A stretch of 64,000 bases of DNA from Nitrospinaceae bacterium (GTDB lineage Bacteria > Nitrospinota > Nitrospinia > Nitrospinales > Nitrospinaceae). How positions within the stretch are numbered: position 1 is the first letter of the stretch; every line of letters begins with the position of its first letter. The DNA lies in contig JAJDBF010000038.1 of assembly GCA_029261535.1 (NCBI GenBank), positions 114,013 through 178,012 on the forward strand. The letters run 5' to 3'. A program made the position numbers and the translations under genes. This document shows positions 52,421-59,910 of the stretch, piece after piece. The notes beneath the pieces are model-generated. The model did not search any database and was not told where the DNA came from. It saw only the letters and a list, made by a program, of their open reading frames with translations.

Positions 52421-53875
52421 TCAGCCGTCTTCGTCGGTCCAGCCTTTTTCCTTGGCGAGGGCGGTTTCTTCGGCCTTGAGGGCTGAATGTTCCGCTTCTA
52501 TGCGCTTGCGCTCATCTTCCAATTGAATAGCCATTTCGGCTTCGTCTTTCTCGCGCTGTTTCCTCAGTTGCTGGGCTTCGATCACCATTTGCGGTTTTAC
52601 TTTGAGGGCGACCGGAATATTCACCGTGGCGCAGGCGCGGACGCAGGCACCGCATCCGGTGCAGGATTTTCGGTGGAATATGGGCAGATGATTTTTCTGG
52701 GTGATCGCGCCGGGGACCGGGCAATCGATCACGCACTGCTGGCAGAAACCGTCACCAAAAGCCACACAGTGTTTTTTGTCGAGAATGACATAGCCCATCT
52801 GGACATCGGCAGGGGCGGCGACCGGCAAAAGAGCTTCATCCTGACAGGCAGAGATGCAGGGTAAATCGTCGCACATGACACAAGGCACTTTCATTGGGTC
52901 GATGTAAGGCGTGTCCATGATGATCCAGCCCATTTTTTTCGGAACTTTCAGGATTGCGTCTTTCGGGCAGGCGTTGATGCATTTATCGCAACGGGTACAG
53001 GCTTGCAGGAACTGTTTTTCAGAGATGGCACCGGGCGGTCGCAACAGGGGAGGGCGCTTGGTGATTTTGTCCATCGCCTCATTGACCTTGTCGATCTTGT
53101 GCTGAACTTTTTCTACCGCCGGCTTGGCCAGAAAATGAACGCTTTCCTTCATAAGGTGGCGACGGTCCAACTGCCGTTCGTCCTCCTCAGACATTTCATC
53201 AGCCGGAACATCGGTGGTGACGGTTCGCGCTTCATCCACCACATCGGTGGGCGAGATCATGTCGATTGTGCCAGCGGAGTGACTGTCGGATTGTCCGGGG
53301 GATGGGGCAGGCGGCTCTGCAGAATCGAGCTCGGCACTGTCGCCATACAGTGAGGGAAAAAAATGATTCTTGACCCGCTTGAAAAACCCTTTACGTTTCG
53401 GGGGTGCTACTTCTTCCGTCGCAGGCTCAGCTGTCGCAGACTCAGTTGAAGTTACGGGAGTTTCGCCTGCTTCTGCCGTTAAAATATTTTCTTCAGAGGT
53501 GTCTGCGACAGATTCAGGGTTTCCCTCAGCATCGAGTGATTCTTCGGGTGATTCGTCCGCAGAAGATTTTTTCTTTTTCTGGCGAAGCTTTTTGGCCTCT
53601 TTTTCAACGGCGGCTTCCTGCTTTTCGTCCTGCTCGTTCGCATAATCCTTCAGCTTGTTGAGTCCGGAAAAAATGCCACGGCGTGAAAACTGGTCGGCTT
53701 CCTGAGCAAGTTTTTGCTTGAGGGCATGCTTGACTCCGTTGTCGCTGAAGGGGTCGTCCGAAGACGATTCTTCGCCGCGCTGATCGGCGGAGATATGATC
53801 GTCGTTGGTGCGATTCTTCGGCGGGAGTTTTTTACCCTTAAAGCGTTCTTTGTCCAGACGGTAGCGAAGTGACAT
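52421..53875 (-). CDS. NapG/polyferredoxin-like protein with long acidic N-terminal region
   Basis: 484 residues. Residues 1-280 are disordered, rich in Glu, Ser, Ala and Pro. Residues about 290-430 hold four ferredoxin-type sites: CTRCDKCINACP, CVMCDDLPCISAC, CQQCVIDCP (with a preceding Cys in KKHCVAFGDGFC) and CTGCGACVRACA. The layout matches NapG/MauM-type polyferredoxins that bring electrons to periplasmic nitrate reductase and related systems. No twin-arginine signal is visible, so it is probably cytoplasmic and the likeness to NapG may be only structural. The C-terminus is a charged helix. A small hypothetical gene lies 11 bases upstream on the same strand. Confidence 0.85.
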   Translation of the reverse strand: MSLRYRLDKERFKGKKLPPKNRTNDDHISADQRGEESSSDDPFSDNGVKHALKQKLAQEADQFSRRGIFSGLNKLKDYANEQDEKQEAAVEKEAKKLRQKKKKSSADESPEESLDAEGNPESVADTSEENILTAEAGETPVTSTESATAEPATEEVAPPKRKGFFKRVKNHFFPSLYGDSAELDSAEPPAPSPGQSDSHSAGTIDMISPTDVVDEARTVTTDVPADEMSEEDERQLDRRHLMKESVHFLAKPAVEKVQHKIDKVNEAMDKITKRPPLLRPPGAISEKQFLQACTRCDKCINACPKDAILKVPKKMGWIIMDTPYIDPMKVPCVMCDDLPCISACQDEALLPVAAPADVQMGYVILDKKHCVAFGDGFCQQCVIDCPVPGAITQKNHLPIFHRKSCTGCGACVRACATVNIPVALKVKPQMVIEAQQLRKQREKDEAEMAIQLEDERKRIEAEHSALKAEETALAKEKGWTDEDG

Positions 53876-53886
53876 GGGGAAGGCGG

Positions 53887-54390
53887 CTAGCCGGGAAGCC
53901 AGCCCATCTCCTCTGCAACATTTTTATAGTCGTACCAGTTTTGTGCGTTGGCATTTTCAAGCATGTATTCGTCCATCGCCAGAACCAGCGGATGCCCCTT
54001 GTTGGTGAAGGATTGCACGTTGGGAAAACGGAGCAGGAAAATGGTGATGCTGATGCGCCCCAATTCTTTTATCTGCGGGTTGTCCATCGCTTCTTTTAAA
54101 ATGTCATCGGCATTTTCCTCAGTGACCTTTTGAAATAATTCCGATGTCTTTTCTTCGAGGTCGGGGTGGGCATCACAAATTTGAACTGCTTCCAACTGCA
54201 GATCGAGAATTTTCTGGAAATCCTCCTGATCAAACTCCCCCTCCATTTTACCGTCTTCCCAGGGAGAGCCATCCGCATTGCGGTTTCCTGGTTCATCGCT
54301 ACGTTCGGTCGCTTCACAAAATGCTAAATTTGCTTCATCGAGAATCAGCTTGGCTTTGATCTCGCTGGACGTATCCTGAAATTGATTCAT
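53887..54390 (-). CDS. Hypothetical acidic protein upstream of the polyferredoxin
   Basis: 167 residues from the ATG of MNQFQDTSSEIK; an upstream extension in frame lacks protein character. It has no signal peptide and is rich in Asp, Glu and Asn, with helical prediction (for example FQKILDLQLEAVQICDAHPD). It reads into the polyferredoxin gene 11 bases on, so the two are probably co-translated. It could be a chaperone or partner of that protein (inference). No family recognised. Confidence 0.65.
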   Translation of the reverse strand: MNQFQDTSSEIKAKLILDEANLAFCEATERSDEPGNRNADGSPWEDGKMEGEFDQEDFQKILDLQLEAVQICDAHPDLEEKTSELFQKVTEENADDILKEAMDNPQIKELGRISITIFLLRFPNVQSFTNKGHPLVLAMDEYMLENANAQNWYDYKNVAEEMGWLPG

Positions 54391-54628
54391 GAGGGTTCGA
54401 CTTCTCCTGTTATTGAAATCAAGGGAGACGCATTCCGGTTGGGAAAGGCTCCGTGGTATTGAGTTAAGATGCACGGGCGCGATCTTTCGTTGCAGATGCC
54501 CCAATTAATTCAATTTGGGGTGCTTATAGCCCGGCTGGATAGGTTCTATGATAACATAACTGCAAAAAATACAGCGGGAGACGTTGCTCTTTAAGCAGTC
54601 TCTCCTGGCTTTTCTTCAGAGGATTTTT

Positions 54629-56452
54629 GTGCAGAAAAAGGTGATGTTGATATTTCCGCCGGAATGGGTGCCCACGGCGCCTTATCTGTCGTTACCCAGT
54701 CTGACTGCGGTACTGCGTCAGAACGGGATTGAGGTGGTCCAGAAAGATATCAATGTGGAGGCCTACGATCACTATTTTACCCGCGAATTTGTCGAATTCG
54801 TTGCAGGCAAAATCCGCAGTCGCTACGACGATTTGTGTGCCCGCGAGCAAGCGCAAGGCCTGACCGATGAGGAAAGCCAACTCAAGTCGCATTATTACGA
54901 ATTCCAGTTTGTTGATCTGGACGACCTCATCAAAAAGGCAGGACAGGCCAAGGAGATTTTGCGCGGGCCGATGTTCTACGATGTGGCGCAGGCGGAGTGG
55001 GCGTTGAATGCGTTCCGCGATGTCACCGACTTTATCTCTATTGCCTACTACCCGGCTTCGATAGTTTTTTATCCCGGTGAAAGTAACCTGAACCTGTACC
55101 ACCCCTGGATTTCGAAGGAACTGCTGTCCGCCCCGCACGATGACGATGTCAATATTTATGCGGATGTATGTCGGCAATTGGTGTTCCCTGCCATTGAGGA
55201 AGAACATCCCCCGGTGATCGGAATTTCCATCGGCACGCCGGTGCAGTTGATGTCCGGTGTCACGTTTGCCAAGTTGATCAAACAGAAATATCCGGATATT
55301 AAAATCGTAGTGGGCGGCAATATCATCACCCGCCTGAAGGACGAACTGCCGAAGAAAAAACAGTTTTTTGAAGAGGTGTTCGACTACCTGATTTATTACG
55401 AAGGTGAGCAGGCCCTGACCGATCTGGTGTTGGCATTGTCCGAAGGTCGGTCGGTAGAAGAGGTGCCGAATCTGATTTGGTACGACCGCGAAAAAGGTGA
55501 GGTGGTTATAAACGAACACCAGCACACGGAACGGGTGATGGAACTGCCGGTGCCGGATTTTGACGGCCTACCGCTTGAAAAATATTTCGCGCCGGAATTG
55601 ATCCTGCCGTACCTCGGCACGCGCGGTTGTTACTGGGGCAAGTGCACGTTCTGCGACCACCACGCCGGGTATATCGATCAGTTTCGAGCCAAGCATGCCG
55701 ACAAGATCGTTGAAGAGTTGCAAGAACTGAGATCAAAATACGATTGTCGTCATTTTCTTTTTACGGACGAATCGTTTCCACCGGCCCTGTTTATGAAACT
55801 GCCACCATTGATGATTGAAGCGGGTCTTGATATTTTCTGGACGACGCTCATCCGTTTCGAGCAGTCGCTGATTGAACCGGAGTTGTGGGATAAGGCGGCG
55901 GAGTCCGGTTGCCGTTCGCTTTATTTTGGACTGGAGTCGGCCAATCAGCGCATCATCAATCTGGTCAAGAAGGACACCAAGATAGATGTCGCCATACAAA
56001 ACCTGACCGAGGCCAAACGTGTCGGCATCTGGAGTCACGTCATGGGTTTCTTCGGATTCCCAAGTGAAACTCAGGCCGAAGCCGATGACACCCAGCGTTT
56101 TCTGATCGAGAATCAGGGGCTGATTCCATCTGTAGAAATGTATTTTTTCGTGTTGTACAAACACGCGCCGGTGTGGGATATGCTGGAGGAAACCAAAATT
56201 GCGGTGCATGAAAACCCGGAGCACGATCTGGCCCTCGACTATTACTACACGCCGGAAGATGGGCTGACGATTCCCGATGCGATGAAGCGTTACGAAAATT
56301 TTTATCGAGATGATTTCGACCCGTGGGCCCTTAGGGTGAATTCACGCGAGCATGTCTTCTTATATATTACGCATTTCGGCACCAATAATTTGCCGCAGAT
56401 TTACGTCAAGAACGATCCCAACCGGCAGGAAGCTCCTGCTTCCCTCGTTTGA
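54629..56452 (+). CDS. B12-binding-domain radical SAM protein
   Basis: 607 residues from a GTG after AGAGGAT; a start 15 codons earlier is possible. An N-terminal cobalamin-binding Rossmann-like region (VMLIFPPEWVPTAPYLSLPS, then GISIGTPVQLMSG and KIVVGGNIIT) is followed by the radical SAM core with C334-C338-C341 (RGCYWGKCTFCDHH). Such proteins methylate or rearrange unactivated carbons, typically in lipid, cofactor or natural-product pathways. No partner gene is next to it. The substrate is unknown. Confidence 0.9.
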   Translation: MQKKVMLIFPPEWVPTAPYLSLPSLTAVLRQNGIEVVQKDINVEAYDHYFTREFVEFVAGKIRSRYDDLCAREQAQGLTDEESQLKSHYYEFQFVDLDDLIKKAGQAKEILRGPMFYDVAQAEWALNAFRDVTDFISIAYYPASIVFYPGESNLNLYHPWISKELLSAPHDDDVNIYADVCRQLVFPAIEEEHPPVIGISIGTPVQLMSGVTFAKLIKQKYPDIKIVVGGNIITRLKDELPKKKQFFEEVFDYLIYYEGEQALTDLVLALSEGRSVEEVPNLIWYDREKGEVVINEHQHTERVMELPVPDFDGLPLEKYFAPELILPYLGTRGCYWGKCTFCDHHAGYIDQFRAKHADKIVEELQELRSKYDCRHFLFTDESFPPALFMKLPPLMIEAGLDIFWTTLIRFEQSLIEPELWDKAAESGCRSLYFGLESANQRIINLVKKDTKIDVAIQNLTEAKRVGIWSHVMGFFGFPSETQAEADDTQRFLIENQGLIPSVEMYFFVLYKHAPVWDMLEETKIAVHENPEHDLALDYYYTPEDGLTIPDAMKRYENFYRDDFDPWALRVNSREHVFLYITHFGTNNLPQIYVKNDPNRQEAPASLV

Positions 56453-56502
56453 TATTCTGAAACCCGCCACCACCGTTTGATTTCAAAGCCATCGTTATAA
56501 AA

Positions 56503-56531
56503 TTGACCGCATGTATCTATTTTGGTACATT
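56503..56531 (+). promoter_or_regulatory. Predicted promoter of the toxin-antitoxin pair
   Basis: -35 TTGACC (56503-56508), 17-base spacer, -10 TACATT (56526-56531). The -10 and following bases are shared as an exact 18-mer with the minus strand near 3112. Confidence 0.6.
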
Positions 56532-56536
56532 AAGGT

Positions 56537-56902
56537 GTGCGACCTTACCAGAAAATTATCTCTGCTATTTTTTTTAAGCTTCCGAGTGGAAGGGAGCCTG
56601 TCAAGGAGTGGTTATTGAAGCTTCCGGCAGAAAATCGAAAAATTATAGGGCAGGATATTATGGCAGTGGAGTTTGGTTGGCCTTGTGGAGAACCGTTGTG
56701 CAAGTCTCTATCCGGCTTTGCGTCCTTGCGGGAAGTTCGCAGTAATTTGACCAAAAAAACTATTGCGCGGGTTTTCTTTTATGTGACCGGCTCTGAAATG
56801 ATTCTTTTACATGGATTGATTAAAAAGTCCCAGAAGACTCCGGAAAGGGATTTGAAATTGGCTAACAGGAGATTGAAGGAGCACGAAAGAAATGTCGCGT
56901 AA
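56537..56902 (+). CDS. RelE/Gp49-like (HigB-type) toxin
   Basis: 121 residues from a GTG six bases after the -10. The phage-derived Gp49/HigB fold shows LPSGREPVKEWLLKLP, SLSGFASLREVRSNL and IARVFFYVTGSEMILLHGLIKKSQKTP. Such toxins cut mRNA in the ribosome. It overlaps the antitoxin by 11 bases, as typical for toxin-first HigBA pairs. Confidence 0.85.
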   Translation: MRPYQKIISAIFFKLPSGREPVKEWLLKLPAENRKIIGQDIMAVEFGWPCGEPLCKSLSGFASLREVRSNLTKKTIARVFFYVTGSEMILLHGLIKKSQKTPERDLKLANRRLKEHERNVA

Positions 56903-57179
56903 AAATCCTGGATCAGGCTCCACCCTTGAGCAACTGTTAAAGGCAGAAGGGGCTTACGAAGAATGTAAGACCAATGCCATTAAAAAAGTGTTGGCTTACA
57001 AGCTTGATGAAGCGATGAAAGCCCAGAATCTTTCCAAGGCCTCAATGGCAAGGAAGATGGAAACGAGTCGATCTCAACTGGACCGCCTGCTCGACCCGGA
57101 AAATGAATCCGTGACACTACATACCATGAAAAAAGCGGCAAGCGTGGTGGGCCTGAAACTGGAACTGCAACTGCGGTAA
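56892..57179 (+). CDS. XRE-family helix-turn-helix antitoxin
   Basis: 95 residues. The helix-turn-helix is around LSKASMARKMETSRSQLDRL. It would neutralise the toxin and repress the pair from an operator near 56520. Toxin-first order and overlap fit a HigBA-like module. Confidence 0.88.
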   Translation: MSRKNPGSGSTLEQLLKAEGAYEECKTNAIKKVLAYKLDEAMKAQNLSKASMARKMETSRSQLDRLLDPENESVTLHTMKKAASVVGLKLELQLR

Positions 57180-57184
57180 TTTTT

Positions 57185-57667
57185 TTAACTGAAATTGAGT
57201 TTTGCAGAAAACCATTCCCCTAAATATGATTGATACTTAATCTCAATTTTTAAATCTCTATATAAGAACTTCACAAGTTGATCTTTATTTTTTAAATTGT
57301 CTTTTTTGATCCAAAATAACTTCCAGGTTTTGTTGGGGGAGAGGGATTCGTCATTAAATGGAAGTGACCATTCAACGGCTTGGCTGTTACGCCAAAATTG
57401 ACTTCCTTTTTCTTCAGAAATAGTGATTATATTTATCCATTCTTTAACTACAGTATTTTCAAATTCAATTGTTATTGATTTAAATACTGCAGGCCCTAAT
57501 CCACCATTTGTCACAATAATCCCGTAACAGTCATAACCTTCGCCATGGATAGTAGAAAAATTGAGATGAGGCTTGAGGGAAACGCCTTTTATTTTTCTAA
57601 GTTCAATGTGATGATGTATTACTCCAATTAGGGAGAGTAATGAAATTAGAAGGGCAATCATTTCCAT
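57185..57667 (-). CDS. Membrane-anchored orphan protein, AT-rich
   Basis: 160 residues. One N-terminal hydrophobic helix (MIALLISLLSLIGVIHH), then a beta-rich domain (GIIVTNGGLGPAVFKSITIEF). It is AT-rich, with many AAA, TTT and ATT codons, unlike neighbours, and sits next to the toxin-antitoxin pair, so it was probably acquired recently. It resembles small proteins with an immunoglobulin-like or lectin-like domain found in accessory regions. Function unknown. Confidence 0.65.
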   Translation of the reverse strand: MEMIALLISLLSLIGVIHHHIELRKIKGVSLKPHLNFSTIHGEGYDCYGIIVTNGGLGPAVFKSITIEFENTVVKEWINIITISEEKGSQFWRNSQAVEWSLPFNDESLSPNKTWKLFWIKKDNLKNKDQLVKFLYRDLKIEIKYQSYLGEWFSAKLNFS

Positions 57668-57754
57668 TTTGCACGACCATTTATACCGTTAATTAAGAGG
57701 GAAAAATAAAACTTGCCTTCAAACTGGCCTCAACCCTCATTTATTCTCCCTACC

Positions 57755-59617
57755 TCAATTCCCCATGCGTTCCGCAAAAAATACTGTCATGTACGGATTG
57801 ATCGAATTTTCCGGGCACATTTTAAGATGCTGGCGGAAGTAGGGCATGTGCTCGACCGGATCACTCCTCAAAACTTTCAGGCGGTAATGTTCGAACAGCC
57901 CCGCCAGCGGTGCCGGGCCGATGAGGAAAAGAATGCCGCCGGGTTTCAGCACATCCATCAGAGATCTTAATATCATTTCGCTGGTTTCGCGGTCGGTGTG
58001 GTACATGAACGGAATCCACTTGAACGCCATGTCGTATTTTTTCTGGTAGGCCGTCTCGACGTGCTCCGCTTCGCTTAAAAATTTCACATCCGCAAGGTTG
58101 TCGATCAAGTTCATGCCTGTTGAATGGCCCCACAGCAACTGCGCGTTCTTGACGGCAAACTCAGGATCGCCATACAGTACGGTGACCTGTCTTTTTTGCG
58201 TACAGTCGACGCAACCCGAGGTCACGGTGTCGAGGGTGTGAATGAGCACCGACTCCACCCGGTCGAGCCGGTCCTGCATGTCGTCAGTCTCTTCCATGTA
58301 TTGCAGAATCTGATCGACCACCAGCGGTTGCGTCGCCGACTCTTCAATATCGCCTTCGCCTTCCGGGTAAAACGGAACCGTGTAGAGGAGTTTGACCGGG
58401 TCCACTTGCGGCACGCCATCCGGGAACAATTGTCGCCAGCCAAACGCAGGTGCCGGAGGTTTTGCGGAAGCCGACCCGGCAGAAGCATTCCATTTTGGAT
58501 TGAGCGTGCACTGGCGGAGTTCGGCACCATCTTTTAATAGCAACTTTTCACCTTCAGGATGCAGGGTGCGACCGCAGGGCCCGAAGCCGCCGCGCGATAT
58601 ATTTACATAGGGCAGACCGGTCGGGTCCTTCCACGCAAAAGCTTTATAAAGGAACCGGTCCTGCACGGTGACTGTCAGCTTTTGCTCTTCATCAAAATAA
58701 CGCCAGGGTGGATTCTCCCGCGGGGTCCATTCAATTTCGTTGGAGGTGCCGGGATCCATAAAAGTGTCCATCATTTTATCTTCGGGGATGCCACCAGGCA
58801 GGAAAAAGGCATTGAAGATATTGAACGCCTCCCGCGATGGATAGGTGGGTAGTCCGCGATACCGCAATGGCGCGAGTGGGGTGTCCCGCGACTGATCCTC
58901 GAACAAGCCCCAGATGAATTCAAACACCGCGCCACCGGCACCGGCTAACGTGGATTGAAACAATTCCACCACCGGGATCAGGTCGAGCCGGGTCCAGTTC
59001 ACCGAGAACATGTGGCTGATGAACATTTTCTTTTCAAATGTGCCATCGGTTAGAACGTAGAGGCTGTCCTTGTCCAGAAAAACATCGTATTCGCCTTCGC
59101 CGGTTGAGACAAAATGATCATCGCCGTAAAAAAATTTCACCTCGGTGAAGGGGACCTGCCAGGCCTGCGATGCGCCCTTGCGCAGATCGTCCAGCTTCAT
59201 GTGCTTCCATCCCGGCTGGCTGGTGACATTGATGTGGGTGGTGAAGCGTTTGGCTTTTGGTTTGATGCCGACCCATTCGCGTGAATCCAACTGCATCCGC
59301 ACGCGCACCAGTTGGGCCGGTTCCGTGCCGACCGATACCCACTCCGCTTCGTGCAGAGGGTTGCCGTCCGGGTCCGTCATGAGGAACCGCTGGCCCGCAT
59401 CCGTGTAATAGACCCAATGCCCATTCGGATATTGCTTGATGCGGATGGTCTTGTGCGTAGGCGCGTCCCCTTCAAACCAGAGCGTAGCTCCCTGCAGTTC
59501 CTGTGTGTTCAAGTTGGGGATAAGATCAGTCAGTTCGCGTGCTTCCTCCAGATTGGAGTGGAAAATCAGGCTGTCTTTCCGGTTCAGGCCAGCAAGGAGT
59601 TGAGTTGAATCGACCAC
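57755..59617 (-). CDS. Large protein with C-terminal methyltransferase-like domain, unknown
   Basis: 620 residues, no signal peptide. Residues about 1-190 look beta-rich with repeated Trp/Tyr residues (ATLWFEGDAPTHKTIRIKQY). Residues about 200-430 contain Gly-rich loops and aromatic patches (AGAGGAVFEFIWGLFEDQ). A linker follows, and residues about 480-615 resemble the late part of a class I SAM-dependent methyltransferase (MILRSLMDVLKPGGILFLIGPA), but the early GxGxG loop is not clear. I cannot name the substrate. It is divergent from the TPR gene, whose promoter lies between. Confidence 0.6.
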   Translation of the reverse strand: MVDSTQLLAGLNRKDSLIFHSNLEEARELTDLIPNLNTQELQGATLWFEGDAPTHKTIRIKQYPNGHWVYYTDAGQRFLMTDPDGNPLHEAEWVSVGTEPAQLVRVRMQLDSREWVGIKPKAKRFTTHINVTSQPGWKHMKLDDLRKGASQAWQVPFTEVKFFYGDDHFVSTGEGEYDVFLDKDSLYVLTDGTFEKKMFISHMFSVNWTRLDLIPVVELFQSTLAGAGGAVFEFIWGLFEDQSRDTPLAPLRYRGLPTYPSREAFNIFNAFFLPGGIPEDKMMDTFMDPGTSNEIEWTPRENPPWRYFDEEQKLTVTVQDRFLYKAFAWKDPTGLPYVNISRGGFGPCGRTLHPEGEKLLLKDGAELRQCTLNPKWNASAGSASAKPPAPAFGWRQLFPDGVPQVDPVKLLYTVPFYPEGEGDIEESATQPLVVDQILQYMEETDDMQDRLDRVESVLIHTLDTVTSGCVDCTQKRQVTVLYGDPEFAVKNAQLLWGHSTGMNLIDNLADVKFLSEAEHVETAYQKKYDMAFKWIPFMYHTDRETSEMILRSLMDVLKPGGILFLIGPAPLAGLFEHYRLKVLRSDPVEHMPYFRQHLKMCPENSINPYMTVFFAERMGN

Positions 59618-59754
59618 AGGAGGTTCCTTTAAGCAGAGAGTTTATTGAAGGGCGATTATAGGGACCCTGGCCTCCGGGTGTCAACGGGTGGTAGGTCGGA
59701 GCAAGGTTCAGGTTGGCCCCGAGCGATAACTTATTGCCGGATATAGACCTTTTG

Positions 59755-59783
59755 TTGACACCGCCCAGCACTGTACATATAAT
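59755..59783 (+). promoter_or_regulatory. Perfect consensus sigma-70 promoter
   Basis: TTGACA (59755-59760), 17-base spacer, TATAAT (59778-59783), 94 bases before the TPR start. Both hexamers match consensus exactly. Confidence 0.85.
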
Positions 59784-59829
59784 CGAGGTTTCATCTCAAA
59801 ATCCAATAGTTTCAGTGGGGAACGCTTCA

Positions 59830-59910
59830 TGCTGTATGGTGTTCCACCCGGACAACCTTTTAACGAAGTGATGCCAAATGACCCAGACCGCCAATCCTGC
59901 GGGAAGTAAT
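59830..59910 (+). other. Possible 26-codon upstream reading frame overlapping the TPR start
   Basis: ATG after GGGGAACG encodes MLYGVPPGQPFNEVMPNDPD and ends at TAA within the TPR gene. It could be a leader peptide coupling translation, because the TPR ATG at 59878 has no clear ribosome binding site of its own. Not proven. Confidence 0.3.

Noticed and set aside
54388..54420. GGTTCGACTTC looking like a tRNA T-arm
   Set aside because: No acceptor or anticodon stem can be drawn around it.
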